Position numbers and translations under genes: made by a program | The notes under the pieces: model-generated | What the model was told of the DNA's origin: nothing | The model's database searches: none | What the model saw: only the letters and a program-made list of their open reading frames with translations | Assembly: GCA_949361645.1 (NCBI GenBank) | Contig: OX442433.1 | Coordinates: 5,156,177 to 5,220,176, forward strand | Reading direction: 5' to 3' | DNA: 64,000 bases | Origin: Spongilla lacustris | Taxonomy: Eukaryota; Porifera; Demospongiae; Spongillida; Spongillidae | In this document: one piece after another, positions 46,989 through 57,078 of the stretch | How positions within the stretch are numbered: position 1 is the stretch's first letter | How the letters are laid out: each line of letters begins with the position of its first letter

Positions 46989-49230
46989 TATTTGTATTTT
47001 AAAAGGCGAAATCGTATGAATTTGAACCATAAGTCCTTAATTGCATCGCGTGACTTGTACATGTATTGTCACATTCAATTCAACCCAACGTAACAGGTCA
47101 ATCTATGCATTCATGCGTACGAAAGGTCGGCAAGCCGGTATCAGACATATTCATGTAGTGTCCGGGAAGGAACTGCGAAAAGGTTCCAAGACAAGCGCAC
47201 TGATGTATCTGTGCACACTCTTTTAATGAATCCATACTAGTCTGCTAACCCCTAACCCTGTACCCTAATCTGATGGTGTGAAAAATATCCTTCACCCATC
47301 AGTGCTGCTTTTTATGCCGTAGCATGTTTATGTGCCTCATATATACTTACTAACATTCAATCATGCAGAGCTACTCTTGATAGTGAAAAGTTGGCCTTGT
47401 CACAATGTTCAGATTCTTTGTACATAACCCTCTCTATATCACTGATGAGAACCTGCATTATTCTCCTCACATACTTTGCGGTTGCATCTGATGCTGGAAT
47501 TGTAAATTCACCCCACCTTTCTATAAGCAAATTAATGAATGCAAGACAACATGTATAGAAATTGTGTCTACTATCATTGTGGGATAATTTGTATTTATGT
47601 ACGTGTATACGCATGCATGCTTGAGAGGATATATAGCATTCGATTACATGTAGCAGCGGTGCATGCATGGGATATGAACCCACGCCATTCGATTATTGAA
47701 CAATTATATAACAGTAGCTGTGAAGTGATCAAGGCCCTTAGCATCAGCCATGACTGGGATACGATGTCCCGTTAATAATTATGTGAAATGAAAGCAGATA
47801 AATTAGCACAACGCAGAGTCATGTTTATGTAGGTATGACTTTAGAATTAATGAAAATGAATTGCATGGTATCAAATGTATGGTATTCACAAAGGTTACCA
47901 GGTAATACTAAGTCGCATGCAGAGCCCATATAGCAGGAGTAAAGGGAGAGGGAGAAGACTGAAGCTGTCAGTGAAGAAAATGAAGTGGTTATAGGATCAC
48001 AGCTCTACACTATATAGCTGATGTTCAATCAAAGCATTTACCTTCTGTTCAGTTGCTGTCCCATTTGTTGTCACTTTCACAAGGAAAAATGATATGCACT
48101 TATATATATTAATGGCTCCAAAGCCAACAGTCATCTAGCTGGAGGTTAGTATGCTTAATGCCTATAGCAGGTGATTGGCCCAGTAGGGGATCAGGCAGGT
48201 CATGCATGGTAGCCGGGAAACGCAAAAGGGTGCCGGAATGAATGAAGTATAATAATTATATTCCGGCAGTTTAAAGGAGTGCGCATGCACAAGAAAGGGA
48301 AGTGGTGGGTGGGTGACTACCAGAGCTGAGACTGAGGGTGCGCGCAGTCCTAAAAAGATGGAGCATGTACTAAGTTTAGTACCTAAACAACCGGCTTGGT
48401 GAACTAATACGTTTTTTTAATCAGTTTTTTACCTGAGTCAGTTAACATTTTCATTGTTTAATTTAATGTCACATTATTGCGAAGGAATGTAAAATATTAT
48501 TGTTACCACATCTTGTTGCTCACATTTCGGTTTCACCGGTTGAAATAGGAGAGGACTGCTAGCCCTGTCCGTTGGATAATAATTATATATTAAAAAAAAA
48601 AAAAAACAACACATTAAAACAATATCGCAGCTAGCCTCTCGCTTGGCCACACGTCAGAACTGCCCAAAGTCTGCATCTGTCACAGCCCTATATCAGAGGT
48701 TGAGCATGACCCTTGTTAGGGCAAATGTGAGGGCTCTTCTTTCAAGGGCCATCTCAGACGCAGGCTACTGATATATTATTAAGTCTAGGTGGTAAGTAAT
48801 GTAACGTTATCTGCTTGTTTATCTGTATTGTACAAGTTTTTGTCCACAATGATTTATAATTAACTTGATCACTGTACAGCGCCATATGCATGCTGGTCAA
48901 TGGTCATGCTGGAGCAGGGCTGAGGTAAATTAATATTATAACGAACCGGAGCTACATTTTTAAATTTGCCTACCCCAGTCCCCAGTATCAACAATGTAAT
49001 GATTTTACGTAATAATACATCTATTAATATCTTAAATTACACGTGAAATGGGAGTACAGTATAGAGCTCTAGTGCGCCGCGTGAGCCAGAGGAGCTCGTG
49101 AATCGGAATGACTTCACTATTAGAAGTGAGCGTTAGTGGCCGCCGTGAGGGCCAATGGTTATGCGGCCGGTGGCATACTATAGTATAATTATGTAGTTGA
49201 CTAGACACTAGTACTATTTCCTTCTGACAG
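46989..49230. other. Intergenic region between divergent VPS4-like genes; one unidentified minus exon-like segment
   Basis: Minus 47365-47525 follows a TTGCTTATAG acceptor and reads ERWGEFTIPASDATAKYVRR, then IMQVLISDIERVMYKESEHC, to a stop. Composition is protein-like but the family is not recognised. Plus 48886-48924 (ATG to GAG|GTAAAT, 13 codons, phase 0) could be exon 1 of the plus-strand VPS4-like gene. The rest, including an A run near 48592-48606, shows nothing. Confidence 0.35.
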
Positions 49231-50884
49231 GAAGCCATCGAGCTGATCAAGAAAGCCACAGAGGCAGATAACGAACAGAAGTACGAAGAAGCCTTGCCAC
49301 TCTACCTGCACGCAATCGAATCCTTTCTTCAAGCATTGAAGGGTTAGTCTTACGTTCAACTCAAACGAAGGTGTGGTTTTTAAAAAACTTTTTGGTTGGT
49401 ACACGTACATCGTGTACAGACGGGGCCGGCAACAATTTTCGTGCTAAGGAAATCATTAAGAAAAAATGCCAAAAATATTTGGAAAGAGCCGAGGCCCTCA
49501 AGAAGCTCGTTGCCGGGGATGGTGGTGTATGTGCCAGTAAGAGGTGAGGTGCAGGTGGGCGTGTCAGTGATACATATAGGGCGAGTATAAACAATAACAA
49601 CAGACAGCTGATCGTTTTGTCAGTGACGATACTGGTAATATGAAAAACGAGGAAGGCGTTAAAACGCTGACGGACCAGCTTAGTGGTAGGTTTATAGAGT
49701 ATACGCCCCCCCCCCCCCCCCCCCCCCCCCCATGTAGGCCACACCCATTACGCTACATGGCCTCTGTCCTGTAGGTTTCGTTCTTCGACAGGAGAAGCCC
49801 AATGTAAAATGGGATGACGTAGCTGGATTGCAGGTGGCCAAGGAGGCACTGAAAGAATTAGTTATTCTTCCGTTCAAGTTTCCTCAGCTTTTCACAGGTA
49901 TGTAACGAGGTGTGGGTTTTGGGAAGGGGTGTGGGTGTGTCGAATGGATACACATAAGTGCTAATTCTCCCATACGCTCTATTTATAGGGGCACGAAGAT
50001 CCTTTCAACGAGGTATTCTGCTGTATGGCGTAAGTAGATAAGCTATATATGTGCATGGGTGAATTATTTATAATACTTTCCTTCAGCCTCCAGGTACTGG
50101 AAAGTCATATCTTGCTAAGGCTGTAGCAACAGAAGCTGGCTCCACTTTCTTCTCCGTGTCTGCATCAGCTCTGACGAGCAGTTGGATTGGAGACCATGAA
50201 CATCATATTAAGAATATTTTTGAACTTGCAAGGGCCCGTAAACCAGCCATCATCTTCATTGATGAGTTAGAAAGTTTTGCTAGTGCAAGATCAGATTCTG
50301 AACATGACACAAGAAGGGTCAAAACAGAGTTCCTAGTTCAAATGCAAGGAGTTGGTGTTGATAACGATGGGATACTGGTTCTGGGAGCTACCAACATTCC
50401 CTGGGGGTTGGATGCTGCCATCAGAAGAAGATTTGAAAAGCGAATCTACATCCCTCTTCCTGAAGAAGTGGCCAGAAGGCATATGTTTGAGCTGATGATT
50501 GGAAACACTCCATGTGATCTCAAACCTGAGGACGTAAATCAACTTGCAAAAATGACAGAAGGCTACTCTGGGGCAGACATTAGCATAGTTGTGCGAGAAG
50601 CCCTGATGATGCTCATCCGTAAAGTTCAAACAGCTACACATTTCAAGAAGGTTCGAGGCCCCATGCCATCAGATCCTACTCAAACAGTTGATGATCTGTA
50701 CACACCATGTAGTCCTCAAGAACCAGATGCAAAGGAAATGTCATGGATGGAAGTGCCAGGAGACAGACTGCTCCAGCCACCCATTACTTTGAATGATTTT
50801 CTGACATCCCTGGAGCATACACGTCCCACTGTTAATGAAAGTGACTTGAAGCAGTATGCTCAGTTTGCAGATGATTTTGGATAA
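49231..50884 (+). CDS. VPS4: VPS4-like AAA ATPase, plus-strand paralogue
   Basis: Exons 49231-49342, 49420-49543, 49624-49685, 49775-49897, 49989-50029 and 50087-50884 join in frame, with every intron at the same position and phase as in the 44331-46988 gene. The first exon is uncertain; 48886-48924 would fit, giving 432 codons. [22 protein letters not shown] and [13 protein letters not shown]. Then [13 protein letters not shown], Walker [13 protein letters not shown], intact Walker [10 protein letters not shown], sensor LGATNIPW, Arg fingers AIRRRFEKR, and the beta domain. The pore loop is SSWIGDHE rather than SKWLGES and the preceding strand reads FSVSASALT, so substrate grip may be altered. 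It ends FADDFG. The head-to-head orientation and shared structure show a local duplication with inversion. A 26-C run lies in the intron before 49775. Confidence 0.88.
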
Positions 50885-50964
50885 CAAAAATCAAACAAAC
50901 AAAAAATGGTTCCCCATAAGAATACATTAGTTGTGCATACATGTAGTAATAATGTGTGCATGTG

Positions 50965-52255
50965 TCAGCATTGTGGGTTCTGCATGTGTTTCCAGTTCAA
51001 CGCCTCCACAAATTGTAGGCTGCCACATTTTTCAGCTGTGGTTAAAATGAGTGGGTATAGGTGGGTGTGGCACCCAACTGTACTTACTGTTGAGATACCT
51101 GCATTCATCATCTCACATGAGCTGCTTATCATGGCATCCATCTGGAGGTAGACAGGGAGTCAAACACACACATGCTCTCTACCTCCCTCCCCCCCTCTCT
51201 CCTCCTCCCTCTCCCTCACCTGCCCACGGTACTTGGCAAAGGTCGCAATGTCATCCATCCTTCGGTCTAGGAAGCCCCATGTCTCTTTGAAGTCATTGGA
51301 GGTGTCTTGTACCATGTGCAACTCTAGAAGAAAAGTAAGCGTGACACGAGTGATGTCACCACATGGTTTGGTCAAACCTGCTGACGTGTAGATACCAGCC
51401 AGCGATGCCCTCTTGGTGTACCAAGTTAAGTCTGTTGACCGGTCCCCAGCCCAGTACCAGATGTCATCGACCATCAAGGCTAGCCTTTCCAGGGCAGGGG
51501 GGGTAGCAGAGGGGTAAGCCTTCAGAGCCATGGCCTGTGAAGGGAGGGGCAGCAGAGGGGTATGCCTTCAGTGCCATGGCCTGTAATAGCTCATCATGTG
51601 ACGTGGTGAGACAACAGGCAAATCATATGGGCCGGGGAGGAGGATGGTAGGGATATATATGGTGCAGGGAGTGGATACCTGAGGCCACTGTCCAATATAT
51701 GGCATCAGCATTCTAAGTCTGTGTTCAACTGCAGCACGAACAAACTTTGAACCTGACATCCTGTAAAACAGGAAGTGTTTTGAAGATGCTTTGAATTGCA
51801 AACCAGAATTTTCTATATGTTAAAATACAAATGGACTAATAATTGAATTCTAACACAGAACAGGTACATGCCCACGTGACTTACACCGCTTCATCCCCGC
51901 TCCTCATCTGTTGCATGTACTGTATGAGATCCGTGTTAGACTTCTTCTCAAAATACTCCAAAAGTTCCCACTCTTTGCCGGGAAAAAGGGCCTCGTCTAG
52001 TTCCAATCCAACAGCTCTGGATCCCGCCTTTAAAGAATTCACACTCCATCCCAACTTGGGAATGTGCTGCAGAGCCGCTCTTAAGATGGCAGCCTTTGCC
52101 GCCTCCGTGCCAGCGTTTGTACTTTGAACCCGAGCGACAAATGTGCGTTTGCCGAGTGCTGGTATGTGCGGGCTAATAAGCACTGCATCGTATATCATAA
52201 GTAACCTACCACGTCGGACTGTGGAAACGGCGATCCGTACACTCGAACACAGCAT
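50965..52255 (-). CDS. COQ9: COQ9, mitochondrial ubiquinone-biosynthesis lipid-binding protein
   Basis: COQ9 is a TetR-fold protein of the mitochondrial matrix that presents lipid substrates to COQ7 in coenzyme Q synthesis. Five exons on minus (51885-52255, 51679-51760, 51378-51534, 51220-51323, 50965-51141) join in frame to 296 codons, close to the usual ~310. The N-terminus (MLCSSVRIAVSTVRRG) is basic, Ser-rich and lacks acidic residues, as in a mitochondrial presequence. Family motifs: AAILRAALQHIPKLGW, FVRAAVEHRLRMLMPYIGQW, VDDIWYWAGDRSTDLTWYTK, and FLDRRMDDI. The last exon (from MDAMISSSCEM) is less conserved and its end less certain. A partial copy of the exon 3 acceptor region is repeated at about 51541-51590. 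The start lies 138 bp from the SNRK start on the opposite strand. Confidence 0.92.
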
Positions 52256-52393
52256 ACTAGACTGTAGTACTACAAAGCCGTTATGTAAATTATAAATACA
52301 ACGAAAAGCTAGCAAAAGCAATAAAAAATTATTATTATTATCCTCGTTCAGTGTTTTCTTTCGTACAATTAGATACAATCCGGTATAATAGCT
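52256..52393. promoter_or_regulatory. Putative bidirectional promoter, COQ9 and SNRK
   Basis: Only 138 bp separate the two divergent start codons, so 5' UTRs and core promoters must overlap or sit here. The segment is AT-rich (TAATAATAAT near 52330) beside CpG-containing first exons. No specific factor site is claimed. Confidence 0.6.
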
Positions 52394-55306
52394 ATGTCTT
52401 CTCACTTTCCGGCCCGATCGGGCCAGCTGTTAGGTGGAGACATGAACCCACAGATTGCCGGCCTGTACGACATGGAGGAGACCCTGGGCTCCGGGCACTT
52501 CGCCGTCGTAAAGAGCGCCCGCCACGTCTTCACGGGACTCCGGGTCGCCATCAAGGTCATAGACAAGAACAAACTGGACGAGGTGTCGAAGGCTCACCTC
52601 TACCAGGAAGTGCGGTGCATGAAGCTGGTCTCACACCCGAGCATCATCCGCCTGTATGAAGTGATCGACACGCAGAACAAGCTTTACCTCATAGAGGAAC
52701 TAGGGGACGGGGGGGACCTCTACGACCACATCATGAAGCACCCGAATGGCGTCCAGGAAGACGTGGCGAGGAACATCTTCCGTCAAGCCGTGTCCGCCAT
52801 TCAGTACTGCCACAAGTTGCACGTGGTTCACAGGGACCTAAAGCCAGAAAACCTGGTGTTCTGCACAGGTGGGGGACGTGACATCAAGAGGGTCAAGCTT
52901 ACAGACTTCGGGTTGTCGAGGACTTTCCTCCCCGGGGAGATGATCGAATCGTCTTGCGGTTCGCTCGAATACTCGGCACCCGAGATCTTGTTGGGTGATT
53001 CTTACGACCCTCCGAAAGTCGGTACGTTTTATCTGTTATTGCCAGACCTCTACACACCGATGTTTTTAATTTATTTTATGCCCATACTCTTTATCTATTG
53101 CTCGCAGATGTGTGGAGTCTCGGAGTCATTCTGTTTATGTTGATAACCGGGAGATCCCCATTCGCGTCCGGAGGGCCCAGTGAGACTCTAACGCACATCA
53201 TGGACGCCCACTACACAGTCCCATCGCACGTCTCAGAGTCCTGCAGACAGTAAGGGGGTTGGGGAGTGTGGGGGAGTAGGGGAGAGTTAGGAAAGAGAGA
53301 ACCCACACTTACAGCAATGTACACAAGTGATGGCACTTAAAATAATGCACACCAATGATGAAAAGGTTTTGTGTGCTTAGTAACAATGGTCACTATTGGA
53401 AGGAGGCCAAACACATGTAGCCTCCTTCCTTTACATGTGTGCATGTTATTTTGCATTGCTCTGGCCAACGATCCGTTTTTTTTTTTGTTTCCCTCCCCTT
53501 CAGAAGTATAATTAAATTGTTTTCCTCCTCCCCAGTCTCATCAGCACGATGTTGGTGGTGGACCCAAAGAAGAGGGCCAGCCTTCAGGAGGTGGAACAGC
53601 ACCGCTGGTTGGCGGAGGGCCAAACAGAGCCCCCCATGGCCCCCACCGTCATTAGCAGCATGGAGGAGCTGCTTCCTGAAGATGTGGACAACATAATACA
53701 CCGCATGGAAGCTGGTGGTTATGGGACAAAGGAAGAGATATTGAAGTAAGTAACTGCATGCTTTTGCCACACACACACACACTCATTTTTAGGGCTTTGT
53801 TTTTGGTTTTCAATCTTGATTATATAGTTTTATTTGCAGACTGAAAGTAATTAAACAAACTAAGATATATGTGGAATGATTCCAAATAGTCCACACTACA
53901 GGCGAAACCATTTCCCTTTCCTCATGGCTCTTGTGACATATCTTTCTTTGTTTAAATCGTACCTAGGTCCATAGATACCTCCACGTACGGGAGTGTTGCA
54001 GCGACCTTCTACCTCCTGGCTGAGGCAGAGAGGTACAGGAAGCAGCAGTACCTCGTGACCCAAGATGTCATCCTCGGGTCCCCGCGGAGATCGAGGAAGG
54101 TGTCCATGCCATCCATGCACATGAATGCAAGCAAGCAGGCCAGCCCATTGCAGTAAGATGCACATTGACTGTTGCACTCCAGTTTATGTATTCTGAGTGT
54201 GTGTGTGTTATGTGTTATGTGTGCGGTGGTTGTGTGTTTCTAGGTCTCCACTTCATGCCTCAAACATGTCCCCGTCTACAAAGACCACAGGGTCCATCGA
54301 GAGTGGTACACTGCAGCGCAGAGTGTCAACCGCAACGATGGGTGTGGCCAGTAATGCTCTTGTCACCAGCAGTCCTTACAGGCCCAGCCCAAAACTGAGT
54401 GCTGCGGGGGAACAGTGGAACAGTCCCAAGCCATCTTTTCCCCTCAGCGTCGAAGCTGAAGAGGAACATGACGCCCCTTCTGAATGCACCCCTTGTGCCC
54501 CATCCAAAGGTCGACAGCTTTCTGTTTTCGAAGAGGAGAGCGAACCGGAGAGCTTGACAGATGTCACCCACAACAGCCCCAGGATGAGCCCTCGCTCTCG
54601 TCGCCTCATCAACGCCCGCAGCTCACCCAGCTTAGTGTCTTGCAGCAAGTCGGACGCAAGCGACGACGACGAAGAAGAAGATGATGCTGGCATCGTGGAA
54701 CTCCTCACCACCTCGAATCGCTTCCCGTCATCAAAAGGCGGCTCTTTACCTCGCCTCTCCCCCAGCAACTCCCCACTGCTGACAAGCCGCAGGTCCCCCA
54801 CCCACAACTGGACAGGAAGCTCAGACGAGGAACTGAGCAACATATTCGAACCCTCGCACAAGCACCGCAAGAGGCTGCAGGGCAAGAAGAAGCAGGCCTC
54901 TGCTGCCGCTGCTGCTGCTGCCCGGCTGGTGAGGGGTAGCAGCGTGTGCTCAGTGGACTCCCAGCTCAACAGGAAGGCCACCGCCAGAGACAAGCTGCTC
55001 AAGCTGAGGCACTACAGCAGTCTGCCATCCTCCACTGACAACGGGAGCATAGCAAGTCGTGTCGAGTCCGTCACAACCGAAGAGGAGTCAGAGGCAAAGG
55101 ATACGGCAGCTGGCTATTGCAGCGATGCGACCACCAGTAGGAACGCAAGCGCACTTCGGTCCTCACCACTGTCTCGATTTGACCTCAGCGACGACGATGG
55201 CGAAAAGAGTGGTGATGGGGGCATGGAGGTGGACTACATGGGGGACTTGGGTGGTGTGCAGAGGACTCATAGTGCGACACTATGTTCTGCAGACTTGGCC
55301 AAGTAG
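52394..55306 (+). CDS. SNRK: SNRK, SNF1/AMPK-related Ser/Thr kinase
   Basis: Five exons (52394-53021, 53108-53249, 53536-53745, 53967-54152, 54244-55306) give 742 codons, near human SNRK (about 765). Kinase domain: glycine loop [10 protein letters not shown], Lys in VAIKVIDK, catalytic [11 protein letters not shown] in [11 protein letters not shown] in [10 protein letters not shown], then [18 protein letters not shown]. The region after the kinase has the SNRK-type UBA-like segment (EEHNSIIQRM in human; here [16 protein letters not shown]). The long last exon is Ser-rich and disordered with acidic and Ala runs. In the activation loop the residue before SCGS, the Thr that LKB1 phosphorylates in AMPK relatives, is Ser ([15 protein letters not shown], codon 52949-52951). 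Human SNRK is cytosolic/nuclear and LKB1-activated. Confidence 0.93.
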
Positions 55307-55506
55307 AGGCTGCTTAGCAAATATAAAAATCATATCATATTACATATATGTATACCGTACGTATATGTACCAGAGCACTCTATTTGGGCGCCAAGTGCGC
55401 ACCTGTGTACATCATGCATGTCCATTATTGTGTTACTTTGTCATAACTAAATACAAAAAATAAGCATATTTTGATGTCTATATAAACAAATGTGCATCAT
55501 TTGGAA
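55307..55506. other. Convergent 3' region, SNRK and dynein
   Basis: About 200 bp separate the SNRK stop and the dynein stop on the opposite strand, so the two 3' UTRs may overlap. TATATAAACA and AATAAG-like A-rich words are present; no clear poly(A) signal is claimed. Confidence 0.5.
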
Positions 55507-57027
55507 TCATTTAGTGTCACAGAGCAAGGCAACTCCACGGAGGATCCAGTAGTCAGGACTCTGCACAGTCTTAAGCAGGAGTGCTGTGATATAGGTGAGG
55601 TCCGTCCTGCGAGGTTTTTTGTACACAGGGCACACATACAACTTGGGGTCTTGGGGATCCTTGCTGTTAATGGCGTATATATGTATCACTGGTAGCATTG
55701 TGAACAGAACTTTGGGGGTGGCATCACACAGCTTAGCGTTGCGCCTGTCCCATCCTGCCCCGTCCAAGAACAGGCCATGTATGTACACACCCTCTGGAGG
55801 AGGTGCGGTCACCTCATCTTTGGACATCTTTGTGACCTCATTGAACACCACAACACCATCCAGTGCCCAGCCCTTGTGCGCTCTGGTCACCTCCTGTCTC
55901 ATGGCCGTGATGAAACCTTGGGGGTTAAAGAAGCCAGTCATCCAGAACACATTAGGACGACCGTCGAATATCCATGTTCTGAACTGTGCATCTCTCTCAA
56001 GTAGGTCTGTATACCAGAAGCCAATGGTGGTTGACTCCCAGGAGATCTGCAGTGCAGGGTTCAGTTTACAAAAATGCCCAGCACATACAATGCAGTGGCT
56101 ACCTTGCCCCATAGTTTAGGCACCTTGGCATCATAGATACAGTCAAGGGCATCCCTGAGGTTCTGAAGAGAGAGGTGAATGACATCAGCAGCAGAGCACG
56201 GGCCTTGGCTCTCACCTCGCTCATGATGATGGTGCCTTCGATGGCCAGCTGGAGGTCCTGCAGTGTGTTGCGCACCAAGGTGATGACCCTCTGCATGCGG
56301 TCAATCTCCTGCTTCAGGAAGATGTTCATGGGAGCAATGCTGCCCATCTTCTTGAGCCTCTCCCTCACCTAAGCCCAAGGCATCAGCAAGCTCATCCTAG
56401 GGGTGCATGCACATGGGTCACTTGAGATGTGTTTACCTCATGGGGAAGGTAGTTTGCAGGGAGCTTAGCAAGCATCTCGGCTGCCTGCTTGCTTACAACA
56501 CTCTCCCTGGTTTCTCCACTCCCAGCTGCACTCTCCTTTGGCTGGATGGAAAGCATGGTGTCTAGACAGGCCTTGGCAGTGTTGCTCTGGTAACTGAGGA
56601 AGCAAGGATTTCCACCTGTGAGCAGTGCTCAGGTATGCAGATCATGTGATCCTCACGTGATGTCTGCATTGATGTGGAGGCCAAATATTTCGGGTGTGTC
56701 CACAAGGGGCAGATTTTCGATGTAGTCCATGTAATCTTTCACTGTCTTGAACACGGGCAGCCCATAGCCTTTGTAGAACATAAAGGTGTTCTTGAAGATC
56801 CCATCATTGAACCACAGCTGATTTAAAAAGGAGTAAATGATTCTGAAGAGGCAGAGAGTAACATACCCTTGCATATGTGTTGAGGAGTCTCTTATCATAG
56901 TCATCTGTGACCCTTCCTCCATATTGAATCTCTCCAATCATGTACTGCGTTGCTCCCCAGGATATTCCCTAGAAAGAAGGTGAATACTATAGAGTCTACG
57001 TGTACATGCAGACATATATACACACAC

Positions 57028-57078
<51 letters not shown>

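Noticed and set aside
47245..47275. Telomere-like CCCTAACCCTGTACCCTAA
   Set aside because: Only two or three imperfect units, unlike an interstitial telomeric array.
52351..52659. ORF of 102 codons overlapping the SNRK start in another frame
   Set aside because: Shadow of the CpG-rich SNRK first exon; the SNRK frame carries all kinase motifs.
54376..55002. 208-codon minus ORF antisense to SNRK exon 5
   Set aside because: Antisense of a Ser-rich low-complexity coding exon; no splice context and no recognised domain.
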